Below are positions 37,248 to 49,188 of a stretch of DNA of 64,000 nt, piece after piece. Origin of the DNA: Paulownia fortunei (taxonomy: Eukaryota; Streptophyta; Magnoliopsida; Lamiales; Paulowniaceae). Where the stretch lies: the NCBI GenBank assembly GCA_019321725.1, contig CM033108.1, positions 17,187,799 through 17,251,798 of the forward strand. Direction: 5' to 3'. Position numbers and translations under genes: made by a program. The notes beneath the pieces are model-generated. The model worked only from the letters and a program-made list of their open reading frames with translations. It searched no databases and was not told the DNA's origin. Each line of letters begins with the position of its first letter. Within the stretch, counting starts at the first letter, position 1.

Positions 37248-38888
37248 TACTTATTGTTAATGGTTTCATCTAATAGTGTATGTTTTGTGTTATTTTAGTT
37301 TTTTTTTCAATAAGTCACACTTCAGATGATATCTTTTAAACTCTATATTTCTATCTATTTTTGACATTGGGGACAATATCTCGACTAGGTTGGGGAGAGG
37401 GATAGTTGATATCATGATTTGTGTGTTCAATGTGTGTTTTTCTAGTATTTTATTTCAAAAAATAATTCAAGCTTGTGTTCTTATAGATCCGTTGAAATAA
37501 TGAAAAATGGTGGCAGTGTAAAGGGTAATTGTAAGACTCTTGAGACGCATTCCTATTTTTTGCAGAACATGGCATGTTTGTAAAGTTTTTAACAAAACTT
37601 TATGAATTACCATTTTTTTTATTTTTGAATCATAAAAGTTCTTCCAACTTCAATGATTAAAATTAAGCATGAATAATATGGTTTGATTGATGATGGTGTT
37701 GTTTTGGACTTCGATGTTGTTCTTTGGTTAATATACTTTTGCAATAATTATACTCATTTTTTTTGCATAAATAGTTATGTTATTATATGTGAAGACAATC
37801 GTGTCAAAATAGGAAGTTCTTTTGCCCTCGCTCTAATCATCACTTGGATCTTCAACATATAGGGGTTAAGTACTCAAACTTTTTCTTTTGGTCTGTTGAG
37901 GCAAATGACTGATAGAGTACCACTAGAAAAATAATTAAGGCATTAAGCGTTCTAGCACTATTGCCAAATTAGCTTGTTCCCCATGTGATATTCCAAGAGA
38001 ACATCTCCCTAGTGAGCCACTTTCAGCCTTTCAATAAATAAATATTTTTGTTGATAACCATATCTTTTTACCTAACCTAAATACACTATTATCTAACCCT
38101 TGTCCTAAAAATGATTTGGAGTTTAAGAGACATTCCACTAATAGGGTGAACTTGCAAAAATAATTTAGGTTAGAATAGAAGATAAGTGTGGGGGAGTTTC
38201 TCTTCTAAAAAAAATCGAAAGAAAAAATCAAGGAAAAAGAGAAAAAAAAATTGCAAAGTGCTAAAAGTTGCAACTAAAAATGGGATGTTGCAAGATGAAT
38301 AAAAGGGGTCCAATTCAATAATAATAGACCTTAATGTTGAAATTCTTGGAATTTGAGAATACTTTATCGATAACTCTATATCTCTAATTACATGAAGTTT
38401 ATAGGGCCTTTATTGCATCTTATCCTTTTATTTCTTAGTCATATCACTACCCTTTGGCTCCATTACAACCTTTGTTGAATACCTTTTGATTTTGTATGGT
38501 GCATTCAGTGAAGTAGAGATTTATACCAAAGGAAGAGCCTATGACATTTAACTCTTCCATTACAGATTGGGTGATGATTTTTGTAAGGTTCTATGAAAAT
38601 TCACTTATTTGAAGCATGCATAGTTTCATCACTGTTGACATTAGCTATCCATACGCACACTTGAGTATGCTTATTGTAGAAATATATTGACTTTTGAATA
38701 ACTAAAAGTTAAATTCAACACTTGTTTGAATAACTCACGATACTATAACTCGTCATCTGTGGACCACATAGGGATTTAAAGGCTTGTTACGTATGCTAAA
38801 TACAATCATCATTTCCTACAAAAGTGGATTAGTTTATGTTTGTTTTAGACTTGCTCGAGGACGAGCAAGAGTTAAGTGTGGAGGAATT
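37248..38888 (+). repeat. Athila C 3' region between LOG fragment and LTR
   Basis: Noncoding, 1.6 kb, the fullest plus-strand version of the post-LOG region. It ends with the hairpin (38850-38869) and GTTAAGTGTGGAGGAATTTA, the probable polypurine tract. Used here as the reference for joining the broken pieces at 21560 and 39822. Confidence 0.8.
38850..38869 (+). other. Hairpin next to the polypurine tract, Athila C
   Basis: CTTGCTCG-AGGA-CGAGCAAG, a perfect 8-bp stem with a 4-nt loop, about 20 bp before the LTR. It corresponds to the hairpin at 27357-27376. Confidence 0.75.
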
Positions 38889-39676
38889 TAGTGCATATTT
38901 TGACATATTTCTATATCAAATCCTTTATACTTTCCTTACTTTATTCTTGTTAATATTATTTTTTTGTTGATGTTTTATGTTAGGAATCAATGAACAAAAG
39001 AAGATAAAAAAAAAGATAATATAAAACCAAAGAAGACAACACGTGCCATGAGCAAATTGGGAGAGAATATTTCATTAGATCAAAAGAAGCATATTTCCAA
39101 ACTTGTATAGTTTTAGTATTGTGGGTTTAACTCCATCATGAGAAGCCTTATGGACCTAAATCTTACTTCATTTGAAAGTCAAGAGATAGAACTACAATTT
39201 TTATGTTGGAAGTTCATCCCAATTCAGTTTTAATTACAGTAGAAAATTCGTCCAAGTGGTTGTACAAAATGGATAACTAAAAATTCGAATCAGAGTTCAG
39301 TCCAGTCCTAACTTATTTTACCAATTGGGTCATATCTCATAAGCCCGAGTTGATTGTGGGAAAAAATTTTGATATGTTATATACAATAGGTAAATAAACA
39401 AGTATGCTACAGATAATACTATGAGAAAATATGTCAACATTGTAAAAACATATGTTGTAATGTGCTGCTGATATTAGAGGATGACTTTTAGACATAATTC
39501 AGTAATTTGACCATGTCTTCATCATCCGGTAGCCAAATTTGACAAATGATATATGAAACTATATCAGCACAAAAAAATCTACAATGTTTTTTCTTTACTC
39601 ATCATTAAAAGCAGGATGTGTCAGACCTAAAAATGCAATTCAATTGGATAAGTGAGAATCTAGAGGTTTTGGAATA
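38889..39676 (+). repeat. 3' LTR of Athila C, first half only
   Basis: Homologous to 30011-30790; begins with decayed TTAGTGCATATTTTGACA and breaks at GGTTTTGGAATAAC (39676), so the 177-bp unit and the LTR end are missing. Confidence 0.8.
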
Positions 39677-39822
39677 ACAAAAACCATCACCTAATCTCTA
39701 ATGGAAGAGATAAACATTATAGTCTCTTCATTTGGTACAAATCTCCATTTCACTTAAGACACCACACAAAATCAAAAGGTCTTCAACAAAGGTTGTAATA
39801 GGGCCAACGGGTGGTGATGTGA
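39677..39822 (-). repeat. Fragment of Athila 3' region at inversion joint
   Basis: Reverse complement of about 38440-38590. Its right end, reading TCACATCACCACCC on the minus strand, is the next sequence expected after TATTTCTTAG at 21560, judged from the unbroken copy at 38430-38450. Confidence 0.8.
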
Positions 39823-40610
39823 TATCATCATTGTATACTTCCATGTTATGTCGGATTGATTTTCAAACTTCTTTTTAACCAGTCTTTGGTAGGTGGCTCT
39901 AATATTTTTCAAGCCAAAAGGTATTACTTCTTAATAAAAGATACCTTAATTAGTTATGAAGCTTGTTTTCTCTTCATCTTTGGGTACTAGCCTGATTTTG
40001 GCAATATCCCTGGTACGCATCGTGAAAACTCAATAATTTGCAGTGCGAAGTTGAATCCACTAGTTAATCAATCCAAGGAGGTGGGAAAGGTTCATTTGGG
40101 CATACTTTGTTTAGATTTGTAAAGCCAATGTACAGATGTCATCTTCCTTTAGACCTTGGAACTAAAACAACATTTGCTAGCCACTTAGAATAGTGTATAG
40201 GTCATACGCACTTTGCTGCCAACAATTTGTCTGTCTCCTTCTTAATGCGTTAGCTTTTATCAAGTCTAAACACCCTCTTTTTCTACTTCACTAGTTTCAT
40301 ACTTGGGTCAACATTAAGGCAGTGAACTGCAAATCTAAGAGGAATGTCTTCTAGATCACATATTCCCCTTGCCAAGACTTCTACATTTTATTGGAAGAAA
40401 GCAACCGAGCTCTTCTCTTCAGATAGTTTGAGGTTAGAATCAATTCTTGTTGCTTCCACAATTTTGAGTTCTTCCACTATTTCTAGTCTAGCATCATCTA
40501 GCTTTCTTTTTGGAGAATTTGGTGGCATCTTATTTGCTGCTTGATCTTTCAAAGAATATATATTTGTGTTTAGACTATTTTTGTTAACATTGAGATTCTG
40601 CAATCCCAAG
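39823..40610 (-). pseudogene. pol: Tat2 pol: linker and N-terminal half of RT
   Basis: On the minus strand from 40609: KLDDARLEIVEELKIVEA, a linker, then RT blocks AKCVRPIHYSKWLANVVLVP, NLNKVCPNEPFP, LSFHDAYQGY (catalytic Asp region) and PFGLKNIRATYQRLV, ending at VYNDD, the YxDD motif with Asn. The frame is broken by stops. It ends at the codon where the plus-strand RT piece at 21561 begins, so together they make one RT. Confidence 0.8.
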
Positions 40611-40861
40611 TAAACAAAATGATCAAATTCACATATTCAAAAGATGAAAAAAGTATGATAAAAGATGAAATGATATTTTTTTATGTTATTAGATTTTACA
40701 TAACAATAAAAAATAAAATGAATATTTTATTTTCAACCATTTACATTGACATATTTGATAAAGGTACTTCTTTTTTGTGGCTTTCTCGAACCCACTTTTT
40801 GGCCTTTTTTCAGATCTCATTCTTGAATTTTGCTTGCTTTTTCCACCCATTTATCACAATT

Positions 40862-41397
40862 TCATAGAGTATGTTCTTCGTTTGCAATGGTATTTTCTAT
40901 ATCATGCACTATTTTAACAATCCCTCTCTCTACTGCTCCAAATGTAAGAGTTTGTTTTGCACCAGCTCTCGGTCCAACATTTGATTTTGGAATTGCTTTA
41001 TTTTTCATATTTGTATCAACTTTTTCAATGATCTTAAGTAGAGCATGTTTTGCACTTTCATATGTTTCTTCTGTTAGTACAGCTTTTGGGGAAAGTTGGT
41101 TTTGCAATCGACATAGTTTTTTATAGCACACTCTAATCATCATCTTTTCATTTTGTTCCTTCTTCAATTCAAAGGTTCAAATCCTAATTTAGAAAATGTG
41201 AAGAAACTTCGGCTATTCTTTTTTTTTATATTTTTTGGTCCATCTCTTTTTAATAAATCTTAGGAATTCTAACAATATTTTTCGAAGTAAGCACTTTTAA
41301 AGAATGAGAGCACAGAATTCCTGCAAATTCAAATTTTCTGCAACTGCATGAAACAGTACATTCTGAGTGTGTTGATACTGCTTTTTAAAGGTGTGAT

Positions 41398-41448
<51 letters not shown>

Positions 41449-43012
41449 TGCTCCAAACTATGAAAAAAGTTCAATAATCGAATTATGAGCCTTACACAAC
41501 TCATCTTGAAATAAGTAGAAAACTTCATGTGTGTAAAAAATTATTGTATGTTTAAGAATTTGAACATGAAACAAGGTTGTTAGAGTACTTTGACTTGTTC
41601 TTAAATCCCCTTTCAACTTTTCGTAACTACTATCATTAATCAATCGACTGAAATGCTAAGAAAATTGTAACAAATTGTGCTTATAGTTCACATACCTCCT
41701 CAAAACACTATTCATGCTCTCACTACACTAAGTAGTAGTCATATCTGTACAAAATGTTTTTAGTCCATATGATAGTACCCATATTACTTTCATGTTAAAC
41801 ATCCTTTCCAACCACTCAATATTTTGAAGAACATTTTTATCTAATATTTCATACCAACATTCACAAAATCTTCATCATCTTCCCAATCATATATACAAGA
41901 ACTGAAGTCCTTTGAAAACTCTGTAAAGCTTGCGAAAACATTGCTAAGGTGGATTGCTACATTTTGATATACGTGCCAAATGCACAACTGATGACATGTT
42001 TCGGGCCATTTTTCTACTAAAGCTTATGCCATTGCAACATCTTGGTCTGCAAAAATAGTCAAAGGCTTTTTCCTAAAATTGCTCTTGCAAAAGCATCAAA
42101 GAGCCACATAAAAGTTTGCACAGTTTCATCGTATAATAATATTGCACTAAAAATAATAGTTTGCTTATGGTGATTGACACTAACAAAAAGTGTAAATAGT
42201 CTTCCTTTATTTTTCTTATAAGTTCTATCGAAGCATATCACATTTCCAAAAGTCATATAGTTCACCATCAATTGTCCATTTGCCTAAAAAACATTTGTTA
42301 TGAAATCATCTATGTCAACTTGGATTGCATAAAAGAAACTTGGGTCTTCAAATTATTTTTGTTGCAGATATTCAAGTACTTATCCCATATCCTCCATTTT
42401 CATTTCAACAATTCTCTTTAAACGCAAAGAGTTTTTGTAATCCCCAATTATGAATGCAACATTTTCACATCCTCCAACTTGATTAGGTATATAGACCAAA
42501 CCAACATTAGGTGGTATCCCTAACTTATTTATACTATCAATTTGTACTGTGTTGTCATAGTTATAGTCCTGTGGGACCTAAGAAGATGACTTTTATTTGA
42601 ATTCACCAAACCATGTTCATTATGAGCAGCGACAAACTTGACAATCTCGTATTTACCTACACAATGGGCATTGATTTTCATTAATGCACCACAACCTCAT
42701 TCTTCTTTTTGGACAATTGAATTTCATATTCACAACTCGTTTGTCTTATCTTCTTTGACCCTAACATGCACAACAAATCTCCCGATCAAGAATATTTCCG
42801 TCTTTATCTTCGTGAATTGTGTGCCTTCTAACACTGAAACCAATTGCACTCGCATATTCATTATAAAATTAAAAGCAGCTTCTTCACTGTCAAACTCCTT
42901 ACCAACTCTTCGAATTTTTACTTCTAAAATGACGAAGTGTCGTTCACTTGTGAGTTTTTCTCCATCTTCAAATTCAAGTAGTTCATCCCTTTTTCCTTCA
43001 TTTTTCTTTTGA
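40862..43012 (-). pseudogene. FAR1/FRS-like (MULE transposase-derived) pseudogene
   Basis: FAR1-related proteins are plant transcription factors derived from Mutator-like transposases. The N-terminal DNA-binding region is at 43012-42600 (KIRRVGKEFDSEEAAFNF). The region before the transposase domain follows near 42370 (EYLQQKxFEDPSFFYAIQVD), then the transposase-like core (42271-42059: FGNVICFDRTYKKNK, FVSVNHHKQTIIFSAILLYDET, TFMWLFDAF). A C-terminal frame (41167-40862: KKLCRLQNQLSPKA, TYESAKHALLKI) completes the order. Stops occur throughout and no SWIM zinc finger could be made out. I saw no terminal inverted repeats, so it may be a retired host gene or the inside of a MULE. Confidence 0.7.
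41399..41436. repeat. (AT)n microsatellite
   Basis: About 19 AT units in a row within the FAR1-like pseudogene, between its core and C-terminal blocks, with a short TATTTATATTTATA tail. Confidence 0.95.
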
Positions 43013-45731
43013 AAATAATTTGACGAGAAATTTTCTGATTCAAAATCCTATTTATGAGATGGAGTAAATTTATTTTATCCATCACCTTCAAAGTAAAATA
43101 AAAAAACTCAAATTAAATGAGAATATTACCATAATTAAAACATCACAAACTTACATATTTGAATATCGTTTTCACCATAGACAATAGATTTATGGAACAC
43201 AAATTGAAAAATACAAGTTAGTATGCTACCATTCTTACTGTAATGTGTTTACTCTATCTCAAGAAACTTCATAATGGCAATTATAAGTTAAATTTGTACC
43301 TTGCTTCTAAATTTTTACTTCTGCTCGCATCAATCATAATTCATTCAAAGTGAATAACTTAATAACTATTATCTAAAAAAAACACCTTTTTGTCTTGTAG
43401 CCACCAAAAGTTTATCAAAGGGCCTCTGAATTCCTAAACACATTAGGGAACAACAGAAGACCACAAAAACAAATGATTTAGAATAATATTGGAGACTAAA
43501 AAATATCATTTAGTTGGAAGGACATGAAACTTTAGAATTAAAATTAGATTTACTTCCATTCATTTTTTAACATATTTTTCATGTACTATAATACCATTCC
43601 ATGAGCTTAATTCAATAAATAGATACACTAGATCATCTTGTCAAAAGAAATAAATAAAATTTATATATTCATGAGCAGGATAACAGTACCATGGTGGAGT
43701 ACTGAATAGCAAAGTATATATAAAAACTCAGATGTAATCTCTTTCTCCTCTACTAAATTAAAATTTGCGAACTAAATTTCATCATTCTGTTTTTAGATAT
43801 GCTAATGGAAAACAAATAAAACAAAAGCAGTAATTAATCTTTACGGTTCTTTTAATTTCAGTAGCCAGATGGGTGGGTGGTAATAAAAGTCTCTTTTAAT
43901 GATACATGTTTTCTCTTTCATGGTTACTGGGCGTTTACGGAGTTCGAATGTGAAATTTGTTTTCCTATTAATTAGAAAGAGTTTAATCTCATTGACACTT
44001 GTCAATCATCAGATATGTAGAATAGAAAATGGAATATGAGGTTTGAGGCTTTTTCTATGTGCGGATGTCTCCTTTGTTTTGTTATTACATCACTTTGCGC
44101 CATTTAATTATTTAAAATATTTTAAACACCAAATTGTTAAAATATTATGACTTAATCTACCAAATATGTCCCTAACAGAAAATTTTAAAAACAAGAAAAG
44201 AAAAAACAAGGTAAAAATATCCCCTCACTATTCAATTAATTTTACTATCTAAATAGAACTTTTAATTCACAATTGTCCATTATAAAGTACATTGTTTATA
44301 AATGGTTTTTATAATTTTTAAATAATTGAATTTCAAAAATTCTTACATAATTAAGTATTATCTAAAGAATAAATTTTATATCAAATTATTTTGTTGAATA
44401 CATAAAAAAAATTAAGAACTTGTCTCTTTATAATGAAGTGCAGAATTTGGTTGACAGGAGGTTGAGGGTAGGAGAAGCATCTCATAAAAAACAATTTCAA
44501 GACAATTTCATGAAGATTTATTTGTTTGTGAGTTTTATATAAAAAGAAATTAAATATATATTTTTTGACTTTTCAAATACATATCTATATCCAAACATTC
44601 TTTCATAAAAAAAACAGTCACATCTATTTTAATTGTTACATTTTTATCTCATCTATGTACTATTTCAAAAAAAAAATCATATTTTAATATATTTTTAATA
44701 AAAATACATATTACATCAATTGTAATTATCACACTCTCATATCTTATCCAAACACAATCTAAAAATTATTTCTTCTTCTCTAAAACTACATTTTCTTGCT
44801 ATTTTCTTTGAAATAACTTGTCTCGAAGGAATAAAAGTACAAGCAATCACATTTTTTCTTCTTTCTTCTATTTTTCTCTTCGTAATTATAGTTAGGGGTA
44901 TATTTGGTGGATTAAATATGATACTTACAAAAATCTGATGATTGAAATATATTAAAGGATTGAAGAGGGCACTTTTTAATTGAAAATAGTACATGGGGAA
45001 AGTGGAACTAATTCTAACTTAAAATCTTACTACCATAGAGTTGTTGAATTCATCTTCAATGCAAGATAGTCAAACTTGCCTGGACCCATCTAACAAATAC
45101 TAGGTAGATTCCAGCTTTGAAGAATTTACAATGTATTTAGTTTTTGAATTTTAGTGAGAAAAATATTTTCCTCCTTTCAAATTATTCTATTTTGTGCTTT
45201 ATTTCTTGACTTTATTCATTTTTTCTTTCTATTTTCCTCAACTAAATCTAAGATTTAAACATAGCCTTACAATTAATGTAAAGAGAAAAAGGCTAATATA
45301 TGAAAAAAAATTATTTGTAAAACTACGTTTGGAATCTGCCCTCCAGGGTGGGGGAGGAAAATGTAAAAAAGAACACAAAAAGTGGGTCAATTGTGTTGAC
45401 TACCCTCTAGTTTGCCAATTTTCAAGTTCATTAATGCAACATAAACATTGAGAATTTCAGGTCATTCCAGCCGTGAAGTAGTTATTAAAGGACCTTATGT
45501 AAGAGAGAAAGGCATTATATGGTCCTTAGAAAATAAATAGACCATTTCTATTTCAAATGCCCAGTGACCACTATATTTTCAATGTTGACTTTTTCTCTTA
45601 GTATGTTTCTCATTTTCATAGACGATAAAAATGCCGTAAAATATTAAGATATTGTATAATAGAGTTAAAACAAATATCTCACATATTTTTTTTTTTCTAA
45701 TAAACTCAAAAAACTTTTGATGGGGCTGATA
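43013..45731. other. AT-rich spacer, nothing recognised
   Basis: No reading frame longer than ~85 codons and no similarity by eye to the Athila, Tat or solo LTR families of this window. Likely old intergenic DNA and unrecognised repeat debris between the FAR1-like pseudogene and the next LTR element. Confidence 0.5.
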
Positions 45732-48148
45732 TGATAAATGTGAATCTACATATTTTTGTACCAAATCTTTCATTCTTTCCTTATCATATTCTTATTAATT
45801 TCTGATTTTTAATGATATTTTAAAATTTAACAGAAACTTGGGGTCAAGGGATGAAATAGGGTCGAAAAGAGCCAAAACATAAGTGCCTAAAAGACACGCT
45901 GCAGTGCCAGAACTGCAAGGATCCCGCTACGGTGCCGTGCATGGTACTGTAGCGCCAACTGAAGGAGGAAAAACTACAGCAATTGCGCTTCTGCGCCACA
46001 CAAAACTGCAGCACCCCTAAAAACATACACAATTACGCCCTGACGCCATACAGGGCTCTAAGGCGCCACACACGTAACAGAATTGATTGCTTTTATTTGA
46101 TGCTTTGACAAGTGGTATGAAATAAATTTTTTATATTTTTTTGTTATAAACACACTAGATACACCTATTACATAATACTTCATGAGATACACAATTCATA
46201 TATAATATATTCTCTAAAAAATTCATTCCACAACTAATTCACATACACGAAAACACATTTTCCCACACATAACTCTTTCAACACACACTCACTTTTCCAC
46301 ACTTTTCTCACACACTCCTTAGAAAATAATTCACACCATTCATTCTTGGATACAATTTTGGGTCATGGGCATCAAAGAGAAGGAAGGGAGAAAAGGCTAA
46401 AACATTGATAAGTTGGTTTCATACCGACAATTCATATACCTTTTGATTAATATTTAATTTATTTTCTAGGGTTTATATTACTTTTTATGCTTCTAGTTTG
46501 AATTCTTATAGGTAATGAAAAAAGAAGAAGAAAATAGAAAGAAACAAAACTTGGCTAAAATTTTGAAAAACCCGTATTGTGGTGCTACTAATGGCAGTAT
46601 TTGTATTTCAATCATAGCTGTTCATTCCAATACCACATTATCATGATTAATATTCCATTGGAAATCCAAGACATAGATCTACAACTTTTATGCTTACCAC
46701 AAAATCCAATCTTTCGATCAGGTTCAAAAGTTAGCATTGGATTAAAACTTTCTAGTGTGACATATCTTGGTATTTTAGGTATAACTCTCCCCACATATAT
46801 CATATCGAGTTAATTCAAGTATCTATGGAAATCTAGACATAGAGATACAATTCATTAGAAGATACAAAAACTAATTAAGACTAAAAAGAGCTCAAAAATA
46901 GTTTTCAAGAATGATGATCCTACATGAGTCTGGGCTCGAAGTGCTGAAATAGAATAAAGCTTCCAAAAATAGAATACAAAGCGCTTAGATGTCGTTCTTC
47001 TATGCATAGGTGCCTGTCTGAAGTGGTGAAAATCAATGCATGGCGCCTTCATTCTTCACCTAAGCACTGCCCCTGCTAAAATTGATGCATTTTTTTTTGC
47101 GACAAGTGGCGATAGATCACGAATTTTGATATTTTTAATGAGATATACCCATTAGATATACTATACATCATTACCCATTTAATTATCTAGTGGGATACAC
47201 TAAATTGGTAGAGAGAAAAAGGGGAAAAAGCCAAGAAAATGGGAGGGATTTCAGGATTTTTATGGAGACTCTTGAGGAATGAATCATTGTGATAAGTTAA
47301 AAAGAGAAAATTGGCATCAACCAAGGGCATTGGGGGATTCTTGGAGATAAAAAAAACTTCAACCATTCCTCCCACTTCATAAATTCGTGAACAATTTCCA
47401 TGCTCTTTCTTATGTATTTCTTGAAGTTGTATTCATCCATGATGAACTAAACTTTTCTTTTTAGAGGATGATGTAATCTTATTTGATCCTATGTTTTGAG
47501 TTCCAAACAATATTAGTTCAAGTTATTCATCTTGTTTTTGTTATCTTATTTAGCATTGCATCTTGATTATTTAGACATTAATTGAGATTGTTTGATGTAT
47601 GATATTTGATACTCGAGAGAGGAAAGATTATATATGATCATAAGGATAATACAACCTATGAATCATAGAGTTCAGAAGCTTATGAAACCTTTGAAGTTTT
47701 GAATAAGAATTCATTGAACTTTTGTATAATTTTATTCTTAATTATTATAGAGATATTGAAATTTATGTTAGAACTCATAGTCAATTCGGCACTCGAGAGA
47801 GGGAATTGATGAGCTTAAGAATTCTTAACTTATATGTGTTATTAACTTGAATTGGAATATTTTGAAATAAAGAACATAGGCGATAATTAGGTAAGTCATT
47901 CCTCTATAATTTCTTACTCATAAGGTATTTGTTGTATTGCTTCTAAAAACTCTACTTTTGTCTTTGCATTTTCTTTTATCTTATTCTACTTTGTTTATCA
48001 ATTATCACTCGATTTTTTAGATAAATTGGGACTATTTGAACTACGGTACTTGATGTAATTTTTTATTACAATCCTTGTGGATATAATACTCAACCACTGT
48101 TATATTAAAACTTTACACTGTGTACTTGCGGTTTGTAAAATATTCCAC
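45732..48148 (+). repeat. LTR remnant of a second Athila-like family (2.4 kb)
   Basis: Starts TGATAAATGTGAATCTACATATTTTTGTACCAAATC, recognisably related to the Athila LTR start, and ends near CCTTGTGGATATAATACTC...GTACTTGCGGTTTGTAAAATATTCCACA, an end typical of gypsy LTRs. The interior has GC-richer blocks with repeated GCGCC (45890-46070, 46980-47060). No clear PBS follows at 48149. Confidence 0.55.
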
Positions 48149-49110
48149 AAACAGACATCTACAGTTCACCATCAATCTCAGATTTCTTCTTCATCTTTGG
48201 GATTCCCTTGGTTCTCAATGTTGTTATTTTTAATTTTTATGTTATTTTTAATTATGTTAGGCTAGATTTTTCTTTTGGTTGAGGATAATCTCAAAGCCCT
48301 AGATGTAGATCCTTGTATATAAAATTTTCATGTTATTTTCTAACTTTTTAATTAAATTTGTTTATGTTTTTCCATGCTTAACTTATTAACATATATTTTT
48401 TTGTTTTGTTTGGGTGTACAACCAATTAAGGCTTAAGAGTAGCTTACAACTAGATTAGAAGTTTAGATCCGTAACTGTCTTGGATTTCTAATCATAGGTT
48501 TATGATAATTGATTATGGGATTTTTTTTAATTGCAATAAAAAATATAACCTAGGTTGAATGATCCGAGCCTATGTGGTTAATGCTTAGACTAACCTATCT
48601 TTCTTATTTTAGTGCATCCATTAAATTAAATCTGGAGAGCTTGTTCAAGATTATTTGATAGGTAGAGAGCTTATTCTACCTAACAAACAATTAAGAAAGA
48701 ATTGGAATAGCAAAGCTTGTTGTTACATATGGTTGGTAATTTTGATGGAACTTTGGGAAAAATATTGATATTGAATTATAATCCAATGTCTAGTGGTGGC
48801 GAATGAAACGTCAACCAAATTTTAGTTACTGTTTCTTTGATTTTCATTGATTCTCATTTTCGTTAGTTTTATTTTCTACAACTCAGTTAATTAAATCAAC
48901 CACCCCTCCTATTTGTCTTTTAGTTCATGTGTTGAATTTTAAAATCTTAGATCATTAACTTGTGAGTTAAGTCTTTAGCTATAGAGTTGATAATAAATAA
49001 ATTGGGCTTGGTCCTCGTGGAACTGACACTTACTCGCGTTATACTAGATTAGAGCAAATGAGCAGTAAGGTTTAAATTTGGTAGGCTTGACGACAAACCA
49101 ACCAATTTTT
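48149..49110 (+). repeat. Second LTR-like end and leader before gag E
   Basis: Noncoding. Near 49010-49100 it has GTCCTCGTGGAACTGACACTTACTC...AGTAAGGTTTAAATTTGGTAGGC, again an LTR-end pattern, followed by T-rich leader sequence up to the gag ATG at 49189. Either an internal deletion joined two LTR ends or two elements lie side by side. Confidence 0.4.
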
Positions 49111-49188
49111 TTAGTTTTTTATTTTGTCTTTCTTATTTCTTTTTGTTAGTTTAATTTTATCTCTTTTCTTTTTTATTTTCAGATTTAT

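Larger units (their letters stand above)
30011..39676 (+). mobile_element. Athila C, nearly complete Ty3/gypsy element with LOG fragment
   Basis: Order on the plus strand: 5' LTR, PBS, gag, protease, RT, RNase H, integrase, LOG-like fragment, 3' region, hairpin/PPT, and the first ~790 bp of the 3' LTR. The 3' LTR breaks off at 39676 into an inverted piece of Athila 3' region. Many frameshifts make it inactive. ORF X and the LOG N-terminus are missing between integrase and LOG, so it differs from AB by a deletion of roughly 0.9 kb there, or it represents another subfamily. Confidence 0.9.

Noticed and set aside
42638..43012. 124-codon plus-strand ORF
   Set aside because: Antisense to the FAR1-like N-terminal domain, which reads sensibly on the minus strand.
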